64,000 bases of DNA from SABI01 sp963678555 (GCA_963678555.2 CAXXJA010000001.1:372001-436000), one strand, 5' to 3'. Counted from the stretch's first letter, positions 25,057 to 34,514 are shown. Notes: a model not told the origin generated them from the sequence alone. Numbers and translations are program-made.

Positions 25057-27777
25057 TCAGCGCAGTTCGGGGTGGTTCTTCGTGAAGCTGAAGGGGCTGA
25101 CGTCCGGGGTCGACGGCAGGGTCGACAGGAAGGAATCAGTGCCGACAGCAACGGTGACACCCCATTTGCCGCTGACCGGAGCCCACTCAAGTGACACATA
25201 GGGATTGAGAAGGAACCCTATTCCCAGCGAGTAGGTTGCACCGGCCTGTGCGCTGAGGATCACATCATCCTCGAAAGAGAATGAGGAGCCGTCGTAGACA
25301 CCTGCTCCACGGGCAGCGAAGGTCAGGTAGGCTGAGGTGAACCCTCCCCAGAGAAACGGGATGTCGGCGACAGCATACGGTATGCAGTAACTCAGAGTAT
25401 AATCGAGCCGCGCATATCCGTCCTGAGCAGGTACTGTGAAGGACACAGGAGGCAGAAGACTCCGCGGGTCAGTGAACTCACTGAACAGTTTCCCGTGTGA
25501 ACTGATAGCTCTCAGGCGATGAGAAATGCTGTGATGCCTCACAACAGATGGCGTAGATGCCTGCAGTGTGCCGTAACTGAGAAACACCGAGTCACCAAGA
25601 ACATTCATGGAGTAGGATGTATCCAGTGAGTAACGGCCGAAGACGTCTTTCGAGGCTGCCGGTGAGTCAAAGCTGTAGGCAAGACCCGCAGAAGAAAGCA
25701 CCGAATCATCTTCCCCGCTGAATAGATATCTGGCAGAGCCCTGAGCATACACCAGATGCTGTCCCGTAGGCTGCGGCGAATAGAAGAGGGGAACTGAAAG
25801 TCTTCCGCTGACACCTCCTTGAACATCGGCACTCTCAATATCTGCCTGCAGCCTGAGGTTGAAACGCCCCGGTGAGTAGCTGTACTCGCCATAGGCTCTC
25901 ACACTCTGATTCTCAAAGGTGTACCCTGCTATAACAAGGAGCGCATGTCGCTGAAGCAGACTTGTGAACAGCGAATACGCGCCGGCTCCATGAACCCCGT
26001 CTTCGATGATCGGGTAGGGGAACCAGAGGTTGAAGCGCAGCAGGTCATGAAAGGTTTTCTCTTCATAGCTGTCCTGTTGAACCGGGCTGTAGGGAAGGGA
26101 CGGAGTGGTCAGCAAACATGATACGGCTTCTTCCTTCGCGGAATCCCGGGTAGTGTGGAAGATGCCGGTGTACCCGCTCAGGTATCTCTGATAGTAGATG
26201 TCCTCTCCGTCGATGATCGCGTCGAGAATGCCCACCGGATCACTCAGAATCCGCGTGATGAGCCCGCTCTTCAGATCATAGGTGTACAAAGAGAACGGTG
26301 CATCCCTGTCACTGGTAAAACTGATAGTGTCCTCATTCACGAATCGCACGTTTCGTATCTCATACGAGACCGGCCCGATGAGAATCCTGGTCTCAGAGCC
26401 CTCAAGGAGTGCGAGTGAGCTGGTTCCTTTGCTGACAATCACCCCGGCGAGCGCGTGCCCCTTCGGTCCATAGGCGGGAAACAGAAAGGAACTGCCGGGT
26501 TCATCGAACAGAACCTCTCTGTGATACTCTGACGGTGAGAAACGTACAAGCCGGTAACGGTCTGCGACAGCCTCCACTGCTGCGATGTGGCCCGTGTCAG
26601 GAGAGACTGTCACCTGGCGCAGGACACCTGCGGTACTCACGGCAGTGTATGAACCTTCTTCGAGATCGTAGCGGTACAGATCGCTGTGACTGACACTGCC
26701 GGGACTGATGGGGGCTCTGCTATAGGGATCATAGCTTCTGAACAGGAGATACACCGAGGATGCGTCTGCGGAGAGGCTCATCACGTCATCGGCCATGCCG
26801 TTGATCAGCGAGGAGACTGTTTTCAGCTCACCGTCCCGGTAGGCAAGCAGCGAAAGAGACTTGCTACGGTCCCACCGCTGCAGATAGAGCGTCCCTTCAT
26901 GCAATCCGATGAGCTCATGCATTCCCCCCTGCTCAGTGATGGGAAACTCTGTGCTCTGCACTGCCGGGGCATCGATTCTCCTCAGTGCCTGTTCGTAAAT
27001 CTCCTTAAGTGATTCTCCGGTTACCTTTCTGACCGGGTAGCCCATACCGAGGAACGGGAACCATGCGAACGTAGAATTGATCTCACGGTAGATATCCTCT
27101 CCGTAGGTCTCTATCAGGTAACTGACCAGGATATTTCCCCCGAGGTAGATCCTTCCCCTCGGTGGAGCTGCTGATGCATACGAGGTCTTCGAAAGGGGGA
27201 GTATCGACGGGTCCTCACGCACCGGCATCAGGAATCTGCTGCTGCTCCCGCGTCCTCCCGGTGCATGGGCGGTCTCTGTATAGGTGGTGATACCCTCGAT
27301 CCACCACCCCGGCATCAGGGGTGTATTCATCAAAGGTACTTCCGGACCGAACACCGGAGTAAGGAATGAGGCAGGTCCCACCTGCTGAGTCAGGTGGAGG
27401 AAGTGTGTCAGTTCATGGACATACAGGGAGTAGAGCCAGGAGGAACGGCTGGTCAGGAACAGCTCAGGGTCACTGGTGATGTACATGGTGATGCGGGAAG
27501 GCATCGATGAGTACATCCCGTTTGCTGTACTGCTGCCGGAAAACAGGACAACCGGGACCCTCTTCATCTCTGTATATCCCACCGCCTCAGCCAGATGCTC
27601 ATAGGTCTCATCGGCAAACGATGCCACGGTGAGGGCGCTTTCTCTATCCTTCGGCTCATAGATGATGGTGGTATGTTCGGTCTCTATCCTCCTGACACCT
27701 GAGACGGCAGAGATTTCGCCACCCAAGGTCAGGAACACAAGCATACAAAGGAAGGATATACATACGGTATGTTTCAT
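25057..27777 (-). CDS. Exported gluzincin-like peptidase with beta-propeller and predicted C-terminal beta-barrel
   Basis: A 906-residue protein with a signal peptide (about 1-24). Residues about 30-275 resemble a peptidase-MA-type zinc metallopeptidase: HELTH (121-125) and a downstream Glu in WWIEG (Glu161). The middle (about 280-600) has repeated SxD-x-YLLxR and VSPDTGHIA blades of a TolB/WD-like propeller. The last 280 residues alternate aromatic and polar residues in short Gly/Tyr-rich strands, like an outer-membrane barrel. All ligands for an active enzyme appear present. The ATG is 6 nt after the -10 box, with no SD. Domain calls for the barrel are inferred. Confidence 0.8.
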   Translation of the reverse strand: MKHTVCISFLCMLVFLTLGGEISAVSGVRRIETEHTTIIYEPKDRESALTVASFADETYEHLAEAVGYTEMKRVPVVLFSGSSTANGMYSSMPSRITMYITSDPELFLTSRSSWLYSLYVHELTHFLHLTQQVGPASFLTPVFGPEVPLMNTPLMPGWWIEGITTYTETAHAPGGRGSSSRFLMPVREDPSILPLSKTSYASAAPPRGRIYLGGNILVSYLIETYGEDIYREINSTFAWFPFLGMGYPVRKVTGESLKEIYEQALRRIDAPAVQSTEFPITEQGGMHELIGLHEGTLYLQRWDRSKSLSLLAYRDGELKTVSSLINGMADDVMSLSADASSVYLLFRSYDPYSRAPISPGSVSHSDLYRYDLEEGSYTAVSTAGVLRQVTVSPDTGHIAAVEAVADRYRLVRFSPSEYHREVLFDEPGSSFLFPAYGPKGHALAGVIVSKGTSSLALLEGSETRILIGPVSYEIRNVRFVNEDTISFTSDRDAPFSLYTYDLKSGLITRILSDPVGILDAIIDGEDIYYQRYLSGYTGIFHTTRDSAKEEAVSCLLTTPSLPYSPVQQDSYEEKTFHDLLRFNLWFPYPIIEDGVHGAGAYSLFTSLLQRHALLVIAGYTFENQSVRAYGEYSYSPGRFNLRLQADIESADVQGGVSGRLSVPLFYSPQPTGQHLVYAQGSARYLFSGEDDSVLSSAGLAYSFDSPAASKDVFGRYSLDTSYSMNVLGDSVFLSYGTLQASTPSVVRHHSISHRLRAISSHGKLFSEFTDPRSLLPPVSFTVPAQDGYARLDYTLSYCIPYAVADIPFLWGGFTSAYLTFAARGAGVYDGSSFSFEDDVILSAQAGATYSLGIGFLLNPYVSLEWAPVSGKWGVTVAVGTDSFLSTLPSTPDVSPFSFTKNHPELR

Positions 27778-27783
27778 GAATCA

Positions 27784-27812
27784 ATCATACGGCCAACCAT
27801 CTCTATCTGCAA
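27784..27812 (-). promoter_or_regulatory. Promoter of the 906-aa envelope protein, leaderless layout
   Basis: On the minus strand TTGCAG (27807-27812), 17-nt spacer, TATGAT (27784-27789), then TGATTC and ATG. Transcription would start at or next to the ATG. Confidence 0.65.
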
Positions 27813-27863
27813 GCAGAAGAAAAACCATTTGGACTGTCTTGTCCGGTATGATATGGTGAAGGT

Positions 27864-28190
27864 ATGCTGAGCGACCGGGAACTGAGACGACGTGAGAGAG
27901 TGCTGAAGAGCATGATACAGATCTATTGCCGAGCCCACCACGGCACGCACGACATGCTGTGCCCTTCCTGTGAACGTCTCCATGGATATGCTGAGCAGAG
28001 GATGGCCTCCTGCTCACTTCTGGATGACAGATTCTTCTGCTCCTCCTGTGACGTCCATTGCTACGGACCCGATGAGAGGCAGCAGATCGGAACCATCATG
28101 CGCTACAGCGGCAGACGGATGGTGCTGTACCATCCCCTTATGGCAGTATCACACCTCGCAGGGAGGTTGAGACAGCACAATCGGTCATGA
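27864..28190 (+). CDS. Nitrous-oxide-stimulated promoter family protein
   Basis: A 108-residue Cys-rich soluble protein with IYCRAHH, LCPSCERLHGYAEQR, FCSSCDVHCYGPDERQQI and MRYSGRRM, matching a small conserved family of that name. The paired Cys suggest metal binding. The cellular role is unknown; the family name comes from an early expression observation, not from function. It is transcribed divergently from the peptidase-like gene. Confidence 0.85.
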   Translation: MLSDRELRRRERVLKSMIQIYCRAHHGTHDMLCPSCERLHGYAEQRMASCSLLDDRFFCSSCDVHCYGPDERQQIGTIMRYSGRRMVLYHPLMAVSHLAGRLRQHNRS

Positions 28191-28285
28191 TTCTGTCACG
28201 TTTTCTGAATAAAAAAGTTTACCTATTGATTGCTAAATCGTGTATCATGAATAGTAGGAGACGTAATTATACAAGGAGAAACAGT

Positions 28286-28831
28286 ATGAAGAGAATACTA
28301 ATCATCAGTATCGTGATAACGCTTCTGGCTGTGACGGGCATCAGTGCGGCCAGCCCGAGCACGTTCGACTTCGGAGTGCTGAACCTGTACAGGCTCTCAG
28401 ACCTCACGGAAACAGATTTCACCCCCTACACGCCGGGACTCCGCTTCGAGGGTCACATCACCCCGTGGTTCGGTGTAGGAACCGACATCCTTCTTGATGC
28501 ACCCTTCGAAGGTTCCGGTGATATCTACACCTTCCTGATGACGACCGACCTGACAGTTCGCGCTACCCTGGGTTTCTTTGAACCGTTCTTCGGTATCGGC
28601 CCGGCCTATCAGCTGGTACTTGACGGCGGGAGCGCGACCCTTGCAGCCGATGTGGCCTACAATGCACGGGCAGGGTTTGATTTCAATATCACCGATATAT
28701 TCACACTCGGAGTCGAAGGAAAGCTGCTCCTTGAGGACCTTCCCTCTCTTGTCAGCGACCCAAGTTCCTTCGCTGATGTGGACTGGATGGAATCGACCTT
28801 TGTCGGTATCGGCCTGAAGGTGAAGCTGTAG
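28286..28831 (+). CDS. Small outer-membrane beta-barrel-like protein
   Basis: A 181-residue protein with a signal peptide (about 1-23, ending GISAAS) and a mature part of short amphipathic strands with Gly/aromatic residues (GLRFEGHITPWFGVG, FEPFFGIGPAY). It resembles small porin-like or OmpW/OmpA-barrel proteins of spirochaetes. The start at 28286 has AAGGAG 7 nt upstream; a longer frame from 28187 lacks a signal peptide at its N-terminus and is rejected. Function unknown. Confidence 0.75.
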   Translation: MKRILIISIVITLLAVTGISAASPSTFDFGVLNLYRLSDLTETDFTPYTPGLRFEGHITPWFGVGTDILLDAPFEGSGDIYTFLMTTDLTVRATLGFFEPFFGIGPAYQLVLDGGSATLAADVAYNARAGFDFNITDIFTLGVEGKLLLEDLPSLVSDPSSFADVDWMESTFVGIGLKVKL

Positions 28832-28854
28832 CTTCAGCTCCCACTCACCACTGC

Positions 28855-28875
28855 CTGCCGGCCCCGGGCCGGCAG
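28855..28875 (+). terminator. GC-rich hairpin after the OMP-like gene
   Basis: CTGCCGGCCC and GGGCCGGCAG form a perfect 10-bp dyad around one C. No T-tract follows, so it may be an mRNA-stabilising 3' end or a weak terminator between the convergent genes. Confidence 0.5.
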
Positions 28876-28902
28876 TATCCCGTCTGATCGGTGACAGACT
28901 CT

Positions 28903-29121
28903 CTACTGTGATTCCTGTGTGGGCGGGTGATCTTTCATATACTGGTGTTCTTCCCCTACATCCTTGACCACCTCGCCGAGTCTCATCGTCAGCGAATGCT
29001 CGGTACTCATCGCGAATGCGATGTCATCGGTGCCTTCAAATTCCCGTTTCACTGCCTTGAGCAGCCTGTACACTTCCTCATGGCTGAAACCGTGGGCTAT
29101 CACTACTTTCTGTTCTTTCAT
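28903..29121 (-). CDS. DUF3783 family protein
   Basis: A 72-residue soluble protein of the short DUF3783 family: a beta-strand ending in HGFSHEE, a helix (VYRLLKAVKREF), then AMSTEHSLTMRLGEVVKDV. The fold is probably alpha/beta. No function is known. It is a single gene convergent with the OMP-like gene. Confidence 0.75.
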   Translation of the reverse strand: MKEQKVVIAHGFSHEEVYRLLKAVKREFEGTDDIAFAMSTEHSLTMRLGEVVKDVGEEHQYMKDHPPTQESQ

Positions 29122-29217
29122 GACATCAACTGTATCAGGTGATCACCTGATGAGCAAGTATCTGCATACACAGCGGTGAGGGAGCGGCCTGTACTGGTTC
29201 ATCAACCGGATTATATG

Positions 29218-29232
29218 GTACAGTGTCTGTAC
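29218..29232. promoter_or_regulatory. Dyad before the DUF89 gene
   Basis: GTACAG-TGT-CTGTAC, a perfect 15-bp interrupted palindrome ending 1 nt before the ATG. No SD is visible. It could be an operator or a structure affecting translation start. Confidence 0.4.
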
Positions 29233-29233
29233 T

Positions 29234-30124
29234 ATGAAATCGTATCCTGAATGTATCGCGTGTCTGTTCAAACAGACGCTCCAGGCACAGCAGACCTTCT
29301 CCCTCTCCGATAGCGAGACCAGGGAAGTGATGAACACACTCGGCTCCTCCCTCCGCTCATATGATGAGGGAGTATCTCCTCCGGTCATCGCCACTGTCAT
29401 ACAGCATGAGGTCGAACGGCTTCTTGGAATCGAAGATCCCTACCGGGACATGAAGCAGATAAGCAGCAACCGTATCCTCGAACATCTCGATGAGGTGAGG
29501 CATGTCATCAGCTCCTCTGATGATCCTCTTCACAGTGCTGTCCTCCTGGCAATCGGGGGGAACGCGATAGACTACGGGGTATTCGGCAGTGCTGTGGACG
29601 TTGAGAAGGTTATCCGGGATGCCCTGGGGACGATGGAGAGCACTGAGGAGGCGGTTCACTCACTTGCCTATGATCAATGGAGGGAACACCTCTCTCGCTC
29701 CTCCCGTATACTCTATATCCTCGACAATGCAGGCGAGGTCGTGTTCGACCGGCTGCTGATGGAGACGATGAAGCAGATTCATCCCCGTCTCACCATCACT
29801 GTCGCGGTGAGAAACCGCCCGATACTGAACGATGTGACACTGATCGATGCCCGCTTCGCCGGTATCGATCAGATTGCCGATGCTATCGTAGTAAGTGCCT
29901 GTGACAGTGCAGGAGCCGTGATCGCTCAGTCGGGTCAACAGATGCAGAGAGCCTACCGGGAAGCTGATATGATCGTGGCGAAGGGACAGGGTAACTATGA
30001 GGCGATGAGTGAGGATACCGGTCCGGTATATTTCCTCCTCAAGGTGAAGTGCCCCGCCATCAGCCGGGAAACCTCCGAGCCGGTGGGAACCTACCTGCTC
30101 AAGCGAGGACGATCTCTTCAATGA
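29234..30124 (+). CDS. DUF89 / ARMT1-like damage-control phosphatase family protein
   Basis: A 296-residue protein of the DUF89 family, metal-dependent phosphatases thought to remove damaged sugar phosphates or related metabolites. It has the N-terminal CIAC pair, GGNAIDYGV, LDNAGEVVFD (metal-binding Asp/Asn) and KGQGNYE. These are the conserved metal and substrate residues of the subfamily, so it should be active. Its 3' end overlaps the convergent HAD phosphatase by 26 nt. The physiological substrate is unknown. Confidence 0.85.
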   Translation: MKSYPECIACLFKQTLQAQQTFSLSDSETREVMNTLGSSLRSYDEGVSPPVIATVIQHEVERLLGIEDPYRDMKQISSNRILEHLDEVRHVISSSDDPLHSAVLLAIGGNAIDYGVFGSAVDVEKVIRDALGTMESTEEAVHSLAYDQWREHLSRSSRILYILDNAGEVVFDRLLMETMKQIHPRLTITVAVRNRPILNDVTLIDARFAGIDQIADAIVVSACDSAGAVIAQSGQQMQRAYREADMIVAKGQGNYEAMSEDTGPVYFLLKVKCPAISRETSEPVGTYLLKRGRSLQ

Positions 30125-30902
30125 TCTGCGCGACTCCCTCCTCGTCGCACGAGGAGGTGTGGTACCGTGCTGCTTCCTTCACCTGTTTCGTCCCGTTGGC
30201 CATTGCCACCGGGTGACCGACCATGCTCAGCATCGTGAGGTCATTATTCTCATCACCGATAGCCATGACCCTGTCGGGATGGATCCCTTCAAGCTCCAGC
30301 AGCAGTTTCAGAGCATCTCCCTTTGTCGCTCCGGCACTCATTACTTCAAAGAAATGGGGACGGGAGTAGACCTGATGGATCGTGTGAGCAAACGTGTCCG
30401 TGAGGTGACTTCTCACCCTCTCGGTATCGTGAAAATCCCCGACAAAGACAGCCTTGGTGAACTCGTAGGTCGAAAGTGCTCCGATATTCCTGTCACCGTG
30501 TTCGAGCAGATACGCAACCTGATTCAGATACTCACTGTGGCGGTCATCGTGCAGGACATGCACCTGATGACGGCGGTAGGCATGAAAGGAACAGTTTACC
30601 TGCTTTTCCAGTGAGAGGATCTCCATACAGACCTGCTCGCTGAGGTGCGTGTGGAACAGGTCGGTGGCGGTAAGGGGATCATAGACACATGATCCGTTGT
30701 AACAGATTACCGGGTGAGAGAGAGCGAGCTCGTCGATGTAGTGCCGGCACGCCCTGAGGGATCGTCCCGTCGCGAGAATCACCCTGAGGCCCTGTTCGCC
30801 GGCGAGTCTGAGTGTTGTGATCGTCCGGTCGCTGATCTGCTTGTTCCTGTCGAGCAGCGTTCCGTCAAGATCGATGACAATAGCCTGAATATCACTGTGC
30901 AT
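30099..30902 (-). CDS. Cof-type HAD phosphatase
   Basis: A 267-residue HAD-IIB hydrolase. Motif I is DLDGTLLD near residue 11, motif II ILATGRS, motif III KGDALK and motif IV GDENNDLTML, all intact. Members dephosphorylate sugar phosphates or cofactors such as FMN or PLP. The start at 30902 has an AAGGA about 9 nt upstream; a longer frame reaches 31025 but would overlap mscS with non-family sequence. It is the last gene of the ion-homeostasis operon, 13 nt after mscS. Confidence 0.88.
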   Translation of the reverse strand: MHSDIQAIVIDLDGTLLDRNKQISDRTITTLRLAGEQGLRVILATGRSLRACRHYIDELALSHPVICYNGSCVYDPLTATDLFHTHLSEQVCMEILSLEKQVNCSFHAYRRHQVHVLHDDRHSEYLNQVAYLLEHGDRNIGALSTYEFTKAVFVGDFHDTERVRSHLTDTFAHTIHQVYSRPHFFEVMSAGATKGDALKLLLELEGIHPDRVMAIGDENNDLTMLSMVGHPVAMANGTKQVKEAARYHTSSCDEEGVAQIIEEIVLA

Positions 30903-30915
30903 CCGCGTGTGTCCT

Positions 30916-31773
30916 TTACCCCTTCTGTTCTGGCTGTGTCTCCGCAGCGTTCTGTTCCAGGGTAACCGCCGGGCGGATAGTGAGGTGGGGGAACGGGATC
31001 TCGATGCCCTCGGCATCGAAGGCACGCTTGATGGAGATGAGCAGGCTGGTCTTCAATGCAGCAAAATCAGGAGTTTTTCCCCAGACACCGAAGAACAGAT
31101 TGATCGAGGAATCCCCATACCCGCTGACCATGAAAAACGGCTCGGGTTCCTTGAGGGCGAGTGTTTCACCGGCTGCAACCCTGAACAGGATATCACGTGC
31201 CTTATCGATGTCATCGTAGTAGCTGATTCCGATCGAAAGCGGTACTCTCCTGAGGGGATTCTTGGTGATCGTGGTGATCTCACTCTTGATGAGGGTTTCG
31301 TTGGGGATCCTGAGATGAAGACCGTCAAAGGTCTTGATCTTGACGCTGAGCAGGTCAACCGATTGCACAGTTCCGATGTAGGAGCCGACCTCGATCACGT
31401 CCCCGACCACGAACGACTGTTCGGAAAGAAGGAAGATCCCGCTGATCAGGTTCCCCATCGAGTTCTGCGAAGCGATACCTACTGCCACAGTGACGATCCC
31501 CGCAGTTCCCAGAAGAGCGGAAAGGGGGACCTCGAGCGTGTTGAGCACGAGGACACTGATGACGAAGATGCCGACACCGCGGATTGTCTTGCGGATCAGC
31601 ATCTGTGTCTGCAGGTTGAGCTTCCTGCTCAGTGCCCGATTGACCAGTGCGTTGAGAAGCTTAAGGATGACTGAACCCAGTATGATATAGAGTGCGATCG
31701 TGAGACTGTTGGGCAGAAGCTTCTCATAGATGAAGGTGTTGAGCGATACCTGCTGGCCTGCAAGTGTTATCAT
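30916..31773 (-). CDS. mscS: Small-conductance mechanosensitive channel MscS
   Basis: A 285-residue MscS-type channel that releases solutes on hypo-osmotic shock. About three N-terminal membrane helices (20-45, 65-85, 90-120) are followed by the pore-lining Gly/Ala-rich helix (LGTAGIVTVAVGIASQNSMGNLISG) and the beta/alpha vestibule domain. The SD AGGAGG is 5 nt before the ATG. It follows corA by 9 nt. Fits osmotic control along with the sucrose synthase and antiporter genes. Confidence 0.92.
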   Translation of the reverse strand: MITLAGQQVSLNTFIYEKLLPNSLTIALYIILGSVILKLLNALVNRALSRKLNLQTQMLIRKTIRGVGIFVISVLVLNTLEVPLSALLGTAGIVTVAVGIASQNSMGNLISGIFLLSEQSFVVGDVIEVGSYIGTVQSVDLLSVKIKTFDGLHLRIPNETLIKSEITTITKNPLRRVPLSIGISYYDDIDKARDILFRVAAGETLALKEPEPFFMVSGYGDSSINLFFGVWGKTPDFAALKTSLLISIKRAFDAEGIEIPFPHLTIRPAVTLEQNAAETQPEQKG

Positions 31774-31782
31774 AAAGGCCTC

Positions 31783-32823
31783 CTATAACCATTTCTTGCG
31801 TTTGAAGATCAGGATCATCACGCCTGCGATGAACAGAAGAGATACGAGAAAGAGAGGGAATCCGTAGGGTGATCTCAACATCGGGATGGAGGAGAAGTTC
31901 GTTCCGTAGATGCCTGCCATAAGTGAGAGCGGAATGAATATGACACTGAAGATCGTGAGGAACTTCATGACCTCATTCAGCTTTGACGCTGTGCGGGCTG
32001 CAAGCGTGTCATTCTGATCCTTCACCATCGTCCGGTAACTTTCCAGTGCTTCTACGGTCTGGGTCGCTGTATCGTACAGGTCCCTGAGATACACCTGAGT
32101 TGAGGCACTGATATGCTCCGATTCTATTCTCATCAGTTCTCTCAGTGCATCGCGGTCGGGACGGATCTGCGAAGAGAGGTAGTTGATTGTGCTCCTGGCG
32201 CTGTCCAGAGCCTGGATCATCTCCTCTGTTCCGTTCGATATGAGAAGCGTGTCGTTTCTCTCAATATCTTCACCCAGCTGCTCCACCAGCGTGACCGCAT
32301 GCAGGAAGATGGCGTTGCTCAGAGCATACACCAGATAGTCAGCTCCACTCCTTCTCACCCGGCCTGTATGTTCCCTGATACGTTCTCTGACCCCTTCAAA
32401 GAGGTCTCCCTCCTGCTGTTGTACGGTGATGAGAGTATGTTCAGCCAGAATGAACGTGATATGTTCACTTATATACTCACCCGTGTTCTCATCGCGGGTG
32501 ATCATGTTCATTCTCAGAGATACATACTGCTCATACATTTCATGGTGGGGGCGTTTCCCGCTTTGCATGATATCCTGAATCGTGAGCGGGTGGAGGGAGA
32601 ACATCTGCCCCAGTTCCTGGATCAGATCATCGTCCTGAGTCCCGATGATATCGATCCAGGTGATCGAGTCCTCGTCACCCTTTTCCAGGTTCCCATCGGA
32701 TTCCTGAAGAAACTGGTCATTGTAGCTGAAGGTGTGAATCCGTGCCTTGCCGGTCTCAGGTGCACTCACCTGAGACGTGCCGGGTGTGTACAGCGGAGAT
32801 CTCTTGCGGATAAACAGTGCCAT
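31783..32823 (-). CDS. corA: CorA-family divalent cation transporter with GTN instead of GMN
   Basis: A 346-residue CorA/ZntB-type channel: a large N-terminal cytoplasmic domain, long stalk helix and two C-terminal membrane helices (about 285-306 and 325-340), ending in the basic tail KRKKWL. The selectivity signature between the helices, normally YGMNF, reads YGTNF (Gly307-Thr308-Asn309; the Thr codon is ACG at 31900-31902). GMN is nearly invariant in magnesium-transporting CorA, while ZntB types vary at this position, so ion selectivity may differ. Starts 26 nt after mnhD. Confidence 0.88.
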   Translation of the reverse strand: MALFIRKRSPLYTPGTSQVSAPETGKARIHTFSYNDQFLQESDGNLEKGDEDSITWIDIIGTQDDDLIQELGQMFSLHPLTIQDIMQSGKRPHHEMYEQYVSLRMNMITRDENTGEYISEHITFILAEHTLITVQQQEGDLFEGVRERIREHTGRVRRSGADYLVYALSNAIFLHAVTLVEQLGEDIERNDTLLISNGTEEMIQALDSARSTINYLSSQIRPDRDALRELMRIESEHISASTQVYLRDLYDTATQTVEALESYRTMVKDQNDTLAARTASKLNEVMKFLTIFSVIFIPLSLMAGIYGTNFSSIPMLRSPYGFPLFLVSLLFIAGVMILIFKRKKWL

Positions 32824-32849
32824 GTGCTTTCCTCCCTCTACCCATCATC

Positions 32850-34514
32850 TTAGATCAGCCCTGATGATATGTGCAAGAGGATGGTCAGGAATGCGATGAA
32901 CAGAGGGATACTGAGAAGCATCATAGTGAGGGAGGCAGAAAGACCTTCTATGCGATGCATCACTATCCTGGTCCTCTTCAGACGAATCAGAGCGTACAGC
33001 CCTGCGCCGGTGGCGATGGTGATGGAAGTCTTGATCAGGTGGGATGCATCATACGGGTGGAAGGAGGAGAGGAGGGGCAGAGAGAGGGAGAAATGTTCTG
33101 CGATGCTGCTGCCCAGAAGGAACAGGATCGACAGGATCATGGCATCGATCCCCTTCCTCTCCTGCCTGACAGAGGGAATCGGAACTGAACGGTCACCGAA
33201 GAAGACCCGGGAGAGCTTGATGAAGGAGGCGACTGTGAAGGCCCCTGTCACTACGAGCGTCCAGGAGACCAGAGGGTAGTCCTTCAGCACATCAGTGATC
33301 AGCTGTTTCGAGATGAATGCGTTGGTTGCCGGTGTAGCCGCGATCGAGAGGGCTGAGAGGAAGAATGCTATGATGACGAAGATATTGCTCTTCGAGGCAT
33401 CAAGGAGGATCCGTGCACCGTTTCTCACCGTGTACACATCTTTGCTGTGAGTCAGGTCGATGACCCTGCCCACCGTGAGGAAGAGCGTCGCCTTGAACAG
33501 TGCATGAAAGGTAAGATGAAGCAGGGCTGCAACGTACAGCAGCTGAGTGTCACCCCGTATCAGAAAGGCACCGAAGGAGGCGACCACGTAACCCATCTGA
33601 GACACCGAATGGAAGGCCAGAAGCCGTTTCATGTCCCTCTGACTGAAGGCGCTCACGACAGCCAGGATCGCCGAAACGGCTCCGGCATACAGAAGGACTG
33701 TTGCCAGCAGACGGGAAGTCGGCGTCATGGTGACGATCAGTGCAAGAGGAAACAGAGGAATTTTGATCAGGAGTCCCGAAAGCAGGGCGGAGACGTGGTG
33801 CGGTGCAGATGCATGTGCCTCCGGAAGCCAGGTATGAACAGGGAAGATCGCTGTACGCATCAGAAGAGCTGTGGCGATACTCATGGAGCTCAGTGTCGTG
33901 GAATAGGTCGCCGGGTTGTGCAGGTAGTATGCCCTTATGGCGACCAGGTCGAGACTGCCGGTCTGACGGTAGATTCCGAAAATGCCGAGGAGAAAGAAGG
34001 CCATGGCAAGGGAACTCATCAGCAGGTAGGAGATCGAAGCAAAGGAAGCCCGGTACTTCTCCCCGCTGGCAATGAGGATGTAGCTTGTGATACCCAGTAC
34101 TTCGAGGGTGACAAAGAGGTTGAACAGGTCCCGGCTTATCAGGGTGAAGCCGATGAAGGCCAGCTGAATATGGATCACAGCTGCTATGTCGGGCTTTGCC
34201 CTCATCTCCCTCTTCGCATAGAGTTCACTGATGAAGGAGAGCAGTATCGCCAGGAGGTAGACTGACGACAGAATCGGAGTCACCTCGTAGCGGATGGCGA
34301 TGAGCGGGTGATATCCTCCTATGAAGCCGCCGGTGCTCTCACCGAGTATGTTGATCGAGGTAGAGAGTGTTGATAGACCGTAGGTCGTACCCAGGGCGAT
34401 GAATCGCAGTGCCGACCGACCTTGTGAGCGCTCGTCCAGGAGCCGGGAGAACAGGAGGAAGAGGGCTCCCGCCAGGGGAAGGAAGAAGGGAAGCAGCTGC
34501 ATCTCATCTGTCAT
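32850..34514 (-). CDS. mnhD: Mrp/Mbh antiporter subunit D (NuoM/NuoN-like)
   Basis: A 554-residue membrane protein with about 14 helices, homologous to proton-pumping complex I subunits. It has the TM5 Glu (TLEVLGI), the broken-helix Lys region (LLIKIPLFP) and the HAPHHVSALLSG-type and RLLAFHSVSQMGY motifs. It is the only large NuoLMN-like subunit in the operon; no MrpA NuoL-like part exists here. I start at 34514 (11-nt overlap with mnhC); 34547 is possible but would overlap more. Confidence 0.9.
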   Translation of the reverse strand: MTDEMQLLPFFLPLAGALFLLFSRLLDERSQGRSALRFIALGTTYGLSTLSTSINILGESTGGFIGGYHPLIAIRYEVTPILSSVYLLAILLSFISELYAKREMRAKPDIAAVIHIQLAFIGFTLISRDLFNLFVTLEVLGITSYILIASGEKYRASFASISYLLMSSLAMAFFLLGIFGIYRQTGSLDLVAIRAYYLHNPATYSTTLSSMSIATALLMRTAIFPVHTWLPEAHASAPHHVSALLSGLLIKIPLFPLALIVTMTPTSRLLATVLLYAGAVSAILAVVSAFSQRDMKRLLAFHSVSQMGYVVASFGAFLIRGDTQLLYVAALLHLTFHALFKATLFLTVGRVIDLTHSKDVYTVRNGARILLDASKSNIFVIIAFFLSALSIAATPATNAFISKQLITDVLKDYPLVSWTLVVTGAFTVASFIKLSRVFFGDRSVPIPSVRQERKGIDAMILSILFLLGSSIAEHFSLSLPLLSSFHPYDASHLIKTSITIATGAGLYALIRLKRTRIVMHRIEGLSASLTMMLLSIPLFIAFLTILLHISSGLI

